From: Torymus aiolomorphi
Taxonomy: Eukaryota; Arthropoda; Insecta; Hymenoptera; Torymidae
NCBI GenBank assembly: GCA_036365515.1
Contig: CM070876.1
Coordinates: forward strand, 38,959,195 to 39,023,194
Reading direction: 5' to 3'
DNA: 64,000 bases
Positions 36,511 through 49,783 of this stretch are shown here, in pieces. How positions within the stretch are numbered: the first letter of the stretch is position 1; the number at the start of each line of letters is the position of its first letter. A program made the position numbers and the translations under genes. The notes beneath the pieces were generated by a model. It was not told where the DNA came from and did not search any database. It saw only the letters and a program-made list of their open reading frames with translations.

Positions 36511-37040
36511 CGCTGAGGCTAGTTTATGTGGAAAGTTCTCTTACGGGTCCCAGAAGTAAAAAGGAAAATGGACTTTTATCGCAAATATACGATCGGGGGC
36601 TTGAAAGAAAATATGAGAAAAACGGTTATCGAACAGTTCTCTTGAAATTTCTGCAATAAATAGCTTAAGATTGCCAGGTGGCGAAAAGAGCTGTTTTTAA
36701 TCAATGAAATGTAAATAGATATACAAATGTTTACGTTGGTAAGAATATTATCTCTCCTGGAATATAGGCCAATGTTTTTCAAGTGAAAACAAATACTATA
36801 ATATTCCTTGGATAAACTTTTTATTTGTAATTAAATAAATCATCGTACTTCAGAAGCAACATGACTCAAATTCTGCTAAATCACTGACGAGGTTATGATT
36901 ACTACACTGATTAACACAATTACAATGATAAACGACCTTAGCGTGAAAAATGAGTAAATGAAATTCTCCTTAATACTTGAAAGAAAAGCGTGTAATTACA
37001 CAAAGTGAAAAACTTTCCATTTATAACCAGTAGCCAGTTC
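36510..37040. other. AT-rich stretch, no gene seen
   Basis: AT-rich; nothing noticed. Confidence 0.45.
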
Positions 37041-38160
37041 TACTTGTACAACAAAAAGCTGTATGAACGCACCCTTGAGCGATTAACTGGCGTGGCGGTT
37101 GTCCGTATATTATTTTGTACCTCAACGTGTGTTAACGAAAAAACTCGCTTGTATCGCGTTTGAAAAAGAGCCAATGTGACAGGCCGTATTAACCAAACTG
37201 GCGGCTCAAATATTGGGCACACAAGCTCACGTCGTCTGTAAAAAATGACACGAGCCCTCCGTTTGGAACACGCAGTAATCAATCCTCGAAATTTCGTCCC
37301 CTGGGCCAAGTTCTACATTCGCGGCGTCGATTAATAATGATAAAAGCCGGATCTGCGAGTGGCAGAAGCGGCGTGAAAAAGCGGTCGGTTTCGGAAGAAA
37401 AAATACAGACGCCAGAACGAGAGCGCGCGCTCGCGCGGACGGTCACGGATGGGAAAACGCCCCGGTGACGACCGAAATAAATATTTCACAATGCCGGGGC
37501 CGAGACAAATCGTCGGATATACTATACGACGTCTCCCGCGAGCCGCAATCAAGACAAATAATCATCGATCGATTAAACATATAGCGCGCGCGCAGAACTG
37601 GACGCGGCACAGCGGAGGTTCAGGTAAATCAGCGCTTAATGATGTAAGAAGACCAGCTCGCTTTTACCTTTATTGCAGATAACGAGGAACGTGACCGCGT
37701 TAACACTACTTGGCGTCAAGAAGCAAGCGATGAGTTAGCATGTTTTAACTCATCTCTCGAGCTCACTTTGTTTACCTTTCTATTAATGGCTTTCTTGTAG
37801 ATACGTATTCCCAATCTCAGCAGTACAATAGTGGAATTTTTCTATATCTATGCCCAAGAAACGTTCACTTTAAAAACGATGTCAATCCTGCGCGTATACT
37901 TATAAGAAAACTGACCGTCATGCTAATGTTTTTGTAAACAACAATCATGCGAGAGGCAAGTATCTCGTTGAAGGTGCTCCAGATTGAAATTTTCATCTTC
38001 AACTGAGAAACAAGCAATCTTAATCGACACACTCGTACATAAACATAAAGCGCGCGCTAGTCTAACCCCTCGTCGTGAAAGTTTAAAACGCTGCAGCGTT
38101 GGGAAGGTAAACATAGCAGGCATGTAATATTAAGTGTGCTCGGCGAGGAGTTAAAAAAGC
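37040..38160. other. Moderately CG-rich DNA downstream of the coiled-coil exon
   Basis: This would be first-intron DNA of the minus-strand gene at 38213-38445. I looked for a further minus-strand exon with coiled-coil character and saw none; a short exon could be missed. Confidence 0.4.
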
Positions 38161-38212
38161 TCGGCGGCATGGTGGCGGTTGAGAAAGGGGAGGTGGTCGC
38201 CCCGCGCATTAC

Positions 38213-38445
38213 CTGTCGTCCTGCAGCCGCTTGAGGTCGGCCATCTCCAGCTCGAATTTGAATTTGGAGACCTCGCAGAGGAGGGCATCGCGCTCGCCGA
38301 TCACCTCGGCCAGCTCGCTCTGCAGTCGCTCGATCTCCGCGTACTGCCGGCTGATCAACTGGTTTTTCTCCTCGATCAGCGCCTCCACGTCCACCTCGTT
38401 GTCCTCCTCGCTGGCCTGCTGCTGCTGCTGTATTGCCGCGCTCAT
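38213..38445 (-). CDS. N-terminal coding exon of a coiled-coil protein (partial gene)
   Basis: The exon runs from an ATG with a good context (ACGAAAATG) for 77 codons plus two bases and ends GACAG followed by a GTAATG donor. Residues 6-10 are five glutamines, 13-20 are acidic, and about 22-76 form a clear coiled coil with Leu, Ile and Val at heptad positions (ALIEEKNQLISRQYAEIERL and onward). The composition and lack of arginine-rich CpG artefacts set it apart from other frames in the islands. I do not recognise the family. The following exons should lie at lower coordinates and were not found, so intron 1 is long or the next exons are small. It sits inside a CpG island that probably holds its promoter. 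Confidence 0.7.
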
Positions 38446-39730
38446 TTTCGTAACCTCCGTTCCGAGCTACTTATGCGTACGAGCGAGCCTCCCCGTTGGT
38501 TTCACTGTGTACGGGTATGTATCATATAATCTATCGCACTCTCTGTTTCGCGAGCGTCGCGAACGGCAGTCACGGGGGTAGTTGGGCGGGCATCAGCACC
38601 GGCGCTGCTTCGCCGGCCGACGACGACGGCGCCGATCATCCATCTCGAGTCCCGTCCACACACGCGCTCTTTTTCAATTGATACGCGCACTCTGTGTCGT
38701 CTCACACGCGCACGCATACACACAGGCGCGCAGACGGCGCGAAAACGCGCCCGCCGCAGCAGCTAGCTATCTCGCCTCTGCGCGCGGGAATAGCAATGAA
38801 GTCGTGTTTTTTCTCTCTCCCTCTCGCACACTGACTTTGCCCTTTAGGCCGGCACCACTGGTTCGCACATCGCCATCTTATACACACGCGGCTGGCACGG
38901 ACGCACACGAGAGCCACACGGGCGCGCGCACGGCCTTTTTCGGGAGGATCTGCAGGAGGACGGGTGTCTTTTTGACCGGGACGCTGTCCGCTACACTCGC
39001 TCTCTCACGGATAGGCGCGCGGCGCACACTAAGTAGCTGCTGCTGCTGCGCGCTCGCTCACTCGCTCGCTCACTCGGTTTTTCGTCTGTGACTGCTGTCC
39101 CGCTGCGAGCTGCGCTGCTGTGCTGCACGACGATAGCACGAGCCGCGCCGCGGAGTAGTAGCATCGCCGCCGCGCCGCTGGCTGCACGAGGGAAACACAC
39201 TGCGCGCGCGTACGACATACACACACGTACGCATATTCTTGATACGTGTGTGGCGTGCGCGCGCAATCGCGGCCGAGGGAGAGAGACGGAGGTATACGGT
39301 GTAGCGGCCTCGAGCGAGAAAGCCCAACGACTCTCGCGGGGACGCGCGGTTGAGCCGCTGTGTGTACGATGGCTGTGTGCGGGGCGAGCCCTCTCTTGCC
39401 CGCTGCCGATGTTACGGCTGGAGAACAGATAGGCGGCGCTGGAGCGCAGTTCAAATGTGTATGTATGTCTGTTCGTATGTACTTGCTCGTCGTATACCGG
39501 TGCGCATGCGTGAGAATGCCAGGTACTTATTGTGTGTTTTTTTTTATCGCAGACTGGGGCTTGGACTTATATCTGTACGTCGCGCGACAACTGAATCGAG
39601 CGTTTTTATATCCTTGCCGCGGCTGGACTATTTTCGAGGCTTTTCCTATTTATGGGTTTTTGCGTTTCGAACTTTTTGGCGTGGGCCAAGAGATAGGCGA
39701 GGAAATAAAGGGACTTCGGGGACTTTAGTG
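38446..39730. promoter_or_regulatory. CpG island, probable promoter and 5' UTR of the coiled-coil gene
   Basis: A strongly CG-rich block directly upstream (minus strand) of the coiled-coil start codon. The position suggests promoter and leader sequence; no TATA box or initiator stands out. Frames here (38502-39775) overlap in many phases and match nothing known. Confidence 0.45.
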
Positions 39731-41000
39731 TTAAATCCGTTGAGAGCTATCTGTTATAGTGTTCATTCGCCCTAAAAATACTATACTATTGGAAGAATAC
39801 TATATAGTTTCGGCAGTGTACGAAAAAAAAGTTCCCTTGATACAATGTTTTTCCCAAACAAGTACCAAGATAGTATCTTTATGCAGGGAAATAAAAAAGA
39901 AATAAAATGTAGTTATCGCTGTATTTTAGTTTAGCAATTCCGTTGAAGAACAGCAAGAAATACAAGAACAAGTAAAATTCAGAACAAGAACCATTCGGTA
40001 TTTGATTCTTTGTGGAGTTATCGGAGTAAAATAATAAAAATATATACTTAAAGTATTAGTTTGTATTATAAACTTCGTTTAATTTATTACATGTATGCAT
40101 AATAAGCATATAGAAAAAATAGTAACATTCAATACAGCATGAAAAATAGTAAACAAAGTTAAATATTTTCTACGAAATACTAACGAAACTTTGCGTAATC
40201 CTGCATCGATTTTTATACATATATACAACGCTTGACAAAAAGATTGGTTTTACCGAATCTAGGACAATCAAGCAGGGTCGACAAAATAGATTCAAATAAT
40301 ATTTGCATTCTAGGAAACTTTTAAACTTATCTAACTATAAAAACGAAAAATTGTAATTTTTTTTTTATTGTTCTAGTCTCTGTTATCAATTGCAAAAAAG
40401 CAACTTTAAATATTCAAAATTCACCGGAAAGAATAAATACATAAAAATGTGAGAGACAATGTGTGAGTAAGAAAAAGTAAGTATAAGCCGCAAAAAATTA
40501 TTTTCTCTTCAAAGAAGAAATGTAAAAACAGAAAGAATAATACATTTTTATGAAAGTATTTAAAATAAACACATATCTAATAAAAACATTTATATAATCA
40601 TTCGAATCTGCTTACTTTAATTATGAAAATTCAAACATCATTATTAATATTTATTATATCGATTTAATCAATAAACCTATTTATAGCGTTTGGACAACGT
40701 CAAACATGTATCAATTCTGAAAAACGCTCATTGACGTTTCATCAAAAGTAACACTTGACAAACACCGAACGCGATTCTCATATTTCAGGGTTTTCCCAGC
40801 AGAAAGCTAGTATTTATTAACTTTGCATTCCCTACAGTATTTATATTTTCCACTGAAAGGATGCATTTTTATGTGTAAAAAAAGCCGTCGCGAATTTCAG
40901 AAGTTAACAAACAAAAAATCTAATAAATATAAGTAGTACAAGTTTTCAATAAAGGCTAGAAAAAGCGTTCTTGATAGCGCAGTAATGCATGGTCTCAGTA
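39730..41000. other. AT-rich stretch, no gene seen
   Basis: AT-rich; no frame over 60 codons and no repeat noticed. Confidence 0.5.
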
Positions 41001-41710
41001 CAAGACCATAAGACTATTATTACGTGCGATTATGCAAGTCCATGTATATTTGTGCGCTCAGCGGCGTGTTTAATGATGAGCCTACTGCTGCTGCTCCTCC
41101 TCCCTTTCACGCGCCTCCGTTTCTTTGATTTTTATTCCACCAGTGCTCGTGTACACACGGTTCACTGTACCGTCAAAAACGCGCGTGTGGCCTACCCAAT
41201 CCCCGAGAGCAATATAACGCCCGCGCGCGTTCCATTTCTTTCTCTTTCTCTTGTCTGACTGTTCGTCAAGGTATTCGATTCACACATGCGCGCGCACGCG
41301 CACTCACATATATATACACACGCGCATACTAAATATTTCGAGAACCGGCGTATATACGTTTATTTCTTTCCATGTCACTCTATATTTAATACGCGGCCTA
41401 TTCGAAAACGTCGATGGCTGTACATATACTCGTATATATATATATAGCTTCACGCGCGACTTTGACTCCCATTCGTATGTGTTACTCACACGTGAGTCCG
41501 CGTTCGTTATAGTGAAGAGTTTTACGTCCAGGATTATTCATCCGCTCGAAATTCGTTTTTTTTTTACGCTTCTACGCGCACTTCTGATATCTGCTTTGTA
41601 TGGCTGGAAAATACTTTTCGGGAAAACCTCTGACAAGAAAACTTTACAAAGCGTATCCAATGACAATTTATCCATATGCATATATATATTATAATATATT
41701 TTTCGACCGA
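41000..41710. other. Short CG-rich patch and flanking DNA
   Basis: A small CG-rich patch (41040-41300) with overlapping frames to 41694. No recognisable domain. Confidence 0.4.
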
Positions 41711-42460
41711 ATTGAAGATCAAAGTATTTCTCAGCTCTTTATTGGCCAACGTATATGGCTAATTTAATGTTTCGTTTTTACATAAACAAAAGTATGCACT
41801 TATTTTGATAAGCAAAGACCTTTATTAGCCTCTATAGTATTAAAATATTTAAAGGTTTCTCCGAATTAGTTCTGTGTGATAAAATTGCTCCGAAAATACA
41901 GTCTATGAAAGAACGGGTCACAAAAATGAGATTAATTTAAAATATCATTTATACCATTCGTCAAATACTTTTGAAGATACGTTTCAATCCTTAGGAATTA
42001 AGAAGGGCCCTGCATCCTGCAAGTTGTCATAGATTATGACGCAAAGGATTAATGTTGGTATTCAGGTAGTTTCAGAGTAGCTGATCGTAATCTAAAACCT
42101 CAATTTTTACTTTAAGCTTGGGTCTCTGATGTGACAGCGCAAGGAAGCGTACAATCTGATTTATGAATGTCATAAGTTGGAAAAATAAGTAACGAAAATT
42201 ATGATACTAACCTGCAGGCGTAATCAAAATACCAACAAATAATTTCTTATTGTAGATAAAGTTATCAGCGTCGACGTTTTGCGTAAAAGCTATAAAAGTA
42301 TATATCACGCTTTAGGCGTTGCACCAACAAGTTTTGCAATACAAAATTTATTTTTAATTTAATAGTTTATAATATAATTTAATTTTTCAGCATTGCTGTG
42401 TACTGGAACAACGCCACCGAACGATGACGATTAATTATAATAAAAGAAACACATCCAGAA
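41710..42460. other. AT-rich stretch, no gene seen
   Basis: AT-rich; nothing noticed. Confidence 0.45.
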
Positions 42461-43110
42461 GTCATAATGAAAAATGGTTTTTCATTACAACGTCCATACC
42501 CCCGACCCCTCCTTTCACTTCAAACTCGAACGGTTCGAAATAGTTTGCATCCCGCGTGCAGCTAAGGGCAGGGCACAATGCACGCGACGTCTGCACCACT
42601 TTGTGTATATGGGTATGTGCGTGCAAAGTAAGATGTCCTTGTCTGGCTCTCCCTCTCTCTCTTTCTCTCTCCTTCTCTCTTCTGCTTTGGGGCCTACTGT
42701 TGCAGCGTGCAGGAGACCGCACATGAAGCACACGCGCGTGCACTATACTCGAGGAAAAAATGCGCTACGCTCTCGGCCACCGTTGGCTTTCGCCTCGTAA
42801 AGCGAAGAAGCGCGTCTGGTGGCTGTAACGTGTTATACCATTGCTCTCTCACCTTTTCCCTCTCTTTCTAGCTCTCTAGCTCCCTCGTGCCGTATACTTT
42901 TCACTCGGCGGGCTGGTCCCAGTGCAACAGCGACATGTACGCGATATGCCCCTTTTTGAATAGCGAAGAGAGGGAGACAGATGTGCGTGAATTGCGCTAC
43001 ACGATGTGGCGCCGCCGTTTTGCTCTCTCCCTCTCTGTGACTTGCCGTTTAAATTTTTTTCCACACGAAGGTTTGGCGCTTCGATGTTGCAGTTGATGTA
43101 GCCGGGGTGA
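42460..43110. other. CpG-rich island 14
   Basis: CG- and CT-rich block with overlapping frames on both strands and no recognisable domain. Confidence 0.45.
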
Positions 43111-44538
43111 GTGACGATTTTGATGCCAGGTGTACTTATACAAGTCTTGATAGAGTGGTTTCAGGGCTAAGAGGAGCGCAACATGCGGAGAGATATTTTA
43201 ATCGATGATTTAACAATTGAAGGATAAGCTTTAGGGCGGTCTGATGATATTACTATTTGAGGGTCTGAATTTTTAGACTTATTGTGATTAGCATGTCTGA
43301 CTTCTAATGCTTTTTCAACGCAAAGATATTCCTTTTTATTATTATAAATAACATAATTTATAAGGTAATATTTTAAGATATAAAATACAATTTTATGTAT
43401 CGACTTATATCTTAATTTTTTATACAAAATTATGTGATTATATTTTTTTTAATGTAGATACTACTCAGTATTAATATTAAATGTAATATTTATTTTTAAA
43501 ATGGAAACTCTTATAAAGAGTTTTTCATATTATTACATATTTATATTTACATAAACTTAATAAAAGTTGAAACTTGTCAAACGTTTTAAAATTCGACCAT
43601 TTTATTCGTCGATTCCTATAGTATCAACAATCTCATTGGATAATTTCAAAAAAGTTCAGCAGAATAAAATATTCGTTAGGTGTAAAGAACACTTGCACGT
43701 AATCTAGCGGTTACTACGAAAAGCTAATGCGTAATGTGTACAATGAATGCATACGTTGGTAAGGAAGATTTCTATCAGATGGATGAAAGATTAGTCGATA
43801 AAACAGAAAACTATAATATTTTATAGGCATCAGTTATATGAATAGCTAAACTAAATATTGATTCGGTGCATTTTATAAATCATATTATAAATACTTAAGA
43901 GTTGCCCGGTACCGCCCCCTATATTGTTTTTTCGGAAATAAATGTGGGCGCAGCAATGAATAAAAATTAACATTTAAAATAATAACATGATTTTTTAATC
44001 GTTTTCTATAAGAAGCTGAATTAATTTTTTTTTTAATTCAGGCTAACATTGACTAATTATTTCGCAGAAAAATTGGTTTTTCATGGTTCTTAAAAAGTGT
44101 TGAATACTTTAAAAAAAGTTAGATTCATTTATCTTATTTTGACATAATAGTTATTTAGAGAAATAATAGTTATATTTTAATTAGCACAATTAGACATTTC
44201 GTACATTTTCAATGATTAAGGAGGCAAAAACAGTTCCATGGTTAAAGATGTCACATGAAATATTTATTTATTCCATTAAACGAACAATATCCACGCGTTG
44301 AACACAACATTAATAGTATTTTATTATGATAAATGCAATTATCAACTATTGGTTTTATAGTTTACCATAGAACGATATATTTTTCAAACCTAAGTCGGTT
44401 TTGAATAAAATATGAATCAATGAAAATCATCTTTACTTATACTTTTATTTATGTGTCGAATTCAGTTTTATGGAATTAAATATTAAAAAATTCCATATTT
44501 TTTAGGATAAAACCTATTTCGATATTGAGAGACGACAT
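43110..44538. other. AT-rich stretch, no gene seen
   Basis: AT-rich; an 86-codon minus frame at 43167-43427 has no domain. Confidence 0.45.
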
Positions 44539-44542
44539 TTAA

Positions 44543-44794
44543 CCCTTCGAGTATGTACGCACTTATTTTTTCGACCGTCGAGTACAGATAGTTTTAAACA
44601 ACAGTATGATTGAAATTATCAATTATATCATAACCAAAAAATTCATGGATGACCTTGGATATCTTGACAATATATTTAGAAACTTTTTGAGAAAAAATGT
44701 AATGTCTTTGGTACCTAGAAAAATTCATTAACAGTGTTTTTAACAAAAAATTTCATAGGTTGTTACGACCCATACCTAGTGTGTACTCAAAGTG
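44543..44794. mobile_element. 252-bp TTAA-flanked piggyBac-like MITE
   Basis: TTAA lies at 44539-44542 and 44795-44798. The left end CCCTTCGAGTATGTACGCACT pairs imperfectly with the right end (reverse complement CACTTTGAGTACACACT). No coding. The CCCTT start resembles the 299-1168 element. Confidence 0.7.
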
Positions 44795-44798
44795 TTAA

Positions 44799-47700
44799 TA
44801 TTATTGATATCTCTATGGCAATATATTTCAACTACTTACAAAAATAATTCTAAACCAAGATTCCTACTCATATTCTTGAGTTGTAAATGATCCTAAAGTT
44901 AACAAGGTAAAAATAATCAGCAACAGAGCTAACGCTATAGTGACTATTTTTGATAATATATATTTTAATATAAATTGCATTTATCGAACGACGATCCCAC
45001 ATCATGATAATGAAAATTCGATGTTTTAATAATTTTTTTTTCGTCAAAATACGAAAAAATATAGGTTTTGAAAATAACATAAATTATTATTAAAGATATA
45101 TCACGAATCGATAATTTGAACTTATTTTACCGGCAAGCCAAACATTTATATTTTCAAAAACATATTTTACACAAACGTATTAGCTACATACACAAAGCAA
45201 CTACGACTTTATTTTTAGATTCAGTTTTAGTTTTATCAGTCCCTATATATATTATTTTTGTAGATTTTCTTAAATTAGTTGCTATAGAACGACGTAAAAG
45301 AATTTATTTTTATTATATCTTTTAATATTTTTGGATAAATAATACGGATATTTGTCAATTGAATTCAATTACACAATATCTCAAAGTTTTATCAAGTAAT
45401 TATTTGATAGTACGTCAAAACTGCAATCACATATTGGCAAATATATCATCTTATACTATTTTCGTCTTTCGCATTAGTATCACATTGGGAAGTCATCACT
45501 TTAAAATTAATTAAGCGTAACAAGATACTTTCGAGACACAAGCAAAACTAGTATATTCTTAAAAAAAGGACATATTTATACGGTTAAGTAAACTACATCC
45601 GCAGAGCCTTGACGATATGCTCTTGCGTGTGACTAATATTGGCGAATTGTTCGTTGCTATATACGCTATCGACGCGGGAGATCGCGGCTTCCTCTATATG
45701 CGAACGTCAACATAGTCTCGCTATATAATATTCCTTAGCGATATAATATTCCATTGATAATTAACGGAATTATCAATCAAACGCTTTATCGATACACGTA
45801 AAACTTTTAATTACTGTAGATTTTAATCTACCTCATAAATGAGTAGCAGTATCTTTATTGTGGCCAAGATAATTGGAAATTTTTCAATAATTTTTCTGAA
45901 ATTCACAAACAATTCAAAAGAATCAAAATAGGAAAAATAACAAATATTTTAAATAGCCTGTAACCCGTAGTAAATTCATCTTCAACTAATCTATAAATAA
46001 TCGATTCTAGGCGTTGTAAATTCATCCTTGCATACGAAAACAGTGTTGAAATCAAAGTTGTTTCACGTAACATGCTTAAATTTGTTATCTATGCAAATAA
46101 ATAAACCGCGACAGTTGGTTGTCAGGATAGAAAGACGCCTTCCTACTGGAATCGAACAACATGGATTATGTAATGGCACCGGTAAAACAATGGTAAATTT
46201 CAAACTTATATCGTCGTGAACACTGTTTTCTGATAAAGATATACCTAGGAATATTCCCAAATAATATATCTTTATTCGCTATTTTATATATTATTGAATG
46301 GGTTATTCATTAAAACATTATTGATTGAACTACATATAATTAAAATGTAATCTTCTTCTTACGTTTTTAATGTTAAAAGTTCTATAATATAAAATATTGT
46401 ACAATTATATAGTATTAGGATTATTTATAAATTTTTAACACTACTATAAGAATTCACAAGTTTTTGATAGTATCTAGTAATAGTGTTATGTAATAGCGAT
46501 TTTTTTCTCACTTTAATTAAGTCAAAAAAGGTATAGCTTTTAAAAGTGCTTAACAATCAACATGTACCGATATAGCCACAATTTGAATTGATAAAACGAT
46601 TCCAATGAATGATAAGCAAAGTACGATGAATGTATAGCTAATACTACGTAATGCATGTCGATTTTCGAAAAAGTGCACTGCATTTATTCGTATTGCGTTA
46701 AAAATAATGTAGTCGAAGAAAAAGGATCGTCTATTACGTCGCAATAAAAAAAGTGCCAAATCGCCTCAATCAGGCGCGTGCACAAATAATGCTACGGAAA
46801 TCGTAAAAGGCGGCGCGGCAATCTGCTGAGTAAACAAGCTAGTGTGTTACAATATGCCCAATGTTGTTCCTAAGACGATTATAAACATGAAGTGTCATTA
46901 TCCGGGCCGCGAGAATTTCTCCATGAACGACGAGACATATGCATGCGAATAAATGCAGACTCTTACGAAGGATTCCGCTTTTTAGCAAATTCAATTAAAC
47001 GGGCTGAAACAAAACCTGGATGAATATACTTTTCCAGATTCTTGTACTAATTGATAAACAATTTAGTTTTTTAATTACTAGCGCATATTAATTAAAAAAT
47101 ATTAAAATTAATATTTCTATTCTTACAATTATTATAAGTAGTATAATTATAATAATTAGAGTTATAATAATTAATTATTATAATTATTACAACTTATTAA
47201 TAAATTGGATACAAATCAAGTTAGCTCTATTGTTAGTAGCCTTTCTCTTTTTATAAATATAAAACGTTTCCTTGTATGGGATCAACATCAAACATATTTT
47301 CGGATAATTTACAATAATAACTTTATCTGATTTATGTCTATAGTTACTGTAAATAGGATCATAAAAAATACTAATTTTATCAATTTTCCTTCATTTCCGA
47401 AAATGATGATGAAGCGATAAGTGTAACTTTGCAAAATTACTCAAAACTACCTTCATTAACTTGTTCTAATTTATATTTCTATTTTTTTCTAGATACACGT
47501 TTTATTGTAGTATTTGATACTTAACTTTTATCTTGTATCTATTCAAATTAAATAGATTCTAATAAGATCTCTAAAAAGGCTAAATGTTTGAAATTGGCAA
47601 AACCAAGATTGTATAAATACTAATGATAAACGATTAGTGTTTAGAAATATTCAGTAATCTCTTATAATCTCTTATAAATGGTATAATTTCTATGATTAAT

Positions 47701-47850
47701 ATTTTGCTTCCTTATATGTATTAACAAATGCGTACCAGACCTGTGCACTGGTATATTTATTACATCTCTACAGGAAGTATTTTTGTATCTAATATATTAT
47801 GTATATGTAGATTACAATTACTTATATTTATACTCTAATTGAATAAATAA
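44799..47850. other. Long AT-rich stretch, no supported gene
   Basis: It contains a short AT palindrome cluster at about 47130-47200 (TAATTATAATAATTA units). A plus frame at 46028-46219 contains GLCNGTGKT, which fits a Walker A pattern by chance or as a helicase remnant; there is no further support. Confidence 0.4.
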
Positions 47851-47930
47851 ATAAATAAATGATTAAATAAATATCAAAGAGTGCTGGAGCACTCCGAAGA
47901 CAAGTATAAGGTAAAGTATTGTCGCTATTT
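47850..47930. repeat. Short dispersed repeat, inverse copy of 3040-3100
   Basis: AAATAAATAAATGATTAAAT leads into GAGTGCTGGAGCACTCCGAA and GACAAGTATAAG, the reverse complement of the 3040-3100 sequence with some changes. It has the same palindromic core. Confidence 0.45.
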
Positions 47931-48042
47931 CCTACTAAGGTTTAGTTATTTTAAATTTTGTTATATATTTTAACATCTTAAAACATATCCTAAAGTTTTA
48001 ACCCAATCCGTGATTCAGGAGCATGACACTCTCCTGTAAGTA

Positions 48043-48322
48043 CACTGAGAGAAGGATTTGTTTACTGTTAACATGGCATTGTAACTGTTAACATGCGTAT
48101 GTTTAAATATGACCAAATATAGGCATTGTAACAGTTAACATACCATATGTTACTGGTAAACATTGATATTGTAACAGTTACTATATTGGGTTTGACCGTC
48201 AAAATCTTCCCTATTCAAATATACGATATTGTAACAGTTACAATATTGATTATAACAGTTACAATATTGTAGTTCTAATCAAATAGATAAATATGTTAAC
48301 TATAACAATATTCTTCTCAGTG
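48043..48322. mobile_element. 280-bp CACTGAG MITE with TA flanks
   Basis: The ends CACTGAGAGAAG and CTTCTCAGTG are flanked by TA. The subterminal TTAACATGGCATTGTAACTG is shared with the 60733 element. The interior has repeated GTAACAGTTA/TAACAGTTAC motifs. Non-coding. Confidence 0.8.
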
Positions 48323-48551
48323 TAAGCACATTTAAGTGCAAAACCCGCTTATATTTCGCGTCAGGTATTGTTCAAGTTTGTATTGTAAATATATCAGTAC
48401 ATATTCATTACAAGATCTACTCTTTGACAAAAAAGGGATAAGATTGATTCCAATTATTGATATTACTGATCCCAATTGTGTAAGAAAAATCGAAAAACAT
48501 GACCCTGTCTGGTTAAAACGGATCGAGTAAATTATGAGATATCAGCGTATA

Positions 48552-48606
48552 CGCACACGCGCACACACACACACACACGCGCACACACGCGCACACGCAC
48601 ACACAC
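48552..48606 (+). repeat. (CA)n microsatellite with CG steps
   Basis: CA-rich run with interspersed CG dinucleotides. Confidence 0.8.
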
Positions 48607-48904
48607 AAATCTGCTAAACAACATTTCTACTATATTTATTCAAAACATATTTTTTTTTTATTATCACAAAACTTTTTCTAGGGAGAATCAAAACTTTTTA
48701 AAAGATTATCTAGTTTCGTTTATTCATTATGTAAATAACTAGTTGCTATCCGAAATTTGTTGTTTAGTCAAGTCGTTTATATAATAGTTTAATTCAAGCA
48801 GAAATTTAGGTACATCCCATTATTAAAATAGGGGATTTTTAAATCTAATAAAATAATCAACTTTGAAACTTATGACATGTACTCATTTATTTCATAAGAA
48901 GTAA

Positions 48905-48970
48905 GTGTGTGTATGTGTGTGCGTGCGTGCGTGCGTGCGTGCGCATGTGTGTGTGTGTATGTCTGTGTGT
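48905..48970 (+). repeat. (TG)n and (CGTG)n microsatellite
   Basis: TG run with an internal GCGTGCGTGCGTGCGTGC block. Confidence 0.8.
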
Positions 48971-49775
48971 AAGCAATTATGTATGTATTATTGATATCGA
49001 GGTAAAAAACAGACATCAGCTATAATATTAACTCTTTATTTGAATTCATAATTAATGAGTCTTATATATATATTAGAGTATAGAGTTTTTTATTTACTTA
49101 ATTATAATATCTCTAATAAACAAATAGTTGTAACTGTTTTTAATTAGTAAGTAATCAATGGTTTATATCGTCGTAATACACACACACACACATAGCACAC
49201 ACACATATATTCTCTAATCTTCACATACAATTTTGTACAAAAAATTGTATTATCAACGAAGACTATAAAACCTGTGTTCTAATGTAAAATAAAATCTTAT
49301 CATTGTGTTCAGTATCGTGCGATATGTATGTTATGTATGCTCGTCATTCCACTTAAGAGGACCATCAATTGGTCATTGATGTTAAAGCTGAATACTAAAT
49401 ATTTAAAATTTAATAATTAATAAACTATTAGGTTCATTAGAGTGTTGCAAAATCTAATGTTCTTTTGTCTTGATTATATTTTTTTTTACTTCTACACACT
49501 AAAACATTTCTCCTCAAAAAATTTATTAAAACAGCGAAGGAAATATTTGGGTATAATAAATGTTTTGTTAAATGTCACTATTGGCGTAAATTTCTTATTT
49601 TTGTAGGAATTGAGTTATGTTGCTATTTTCACCCCTTAAAAGTTTTATTTTCTTCATTCACAATTTAGTTATTCAACGGCTAATTTATGGCCTGAATCAC
49701 TTTATTGCCAGAAATATATCCAACTATTGAACGAAAGAACTTGTCAAAGAATATTTCAGAAAATAATTTTATGGT
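48971..49775. other. AT-rich stretch, no gene seen
   Basis: AT-rich, with a short CA run at about 49178-49205. Nothing else noticed. Confidence 0.45.
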
Positions 49776-49783
49776 ACTTCTAT

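Noticed and set aside
46028..46219. Plus frame with GLCNGTGKT, resembling a Walker A motif or a piece of a Helitron-type helicase
   Set aside because: Only a few residues match, there is no neighbouring helicase motif, and the surroundings are AT-rich non-coding DNA.
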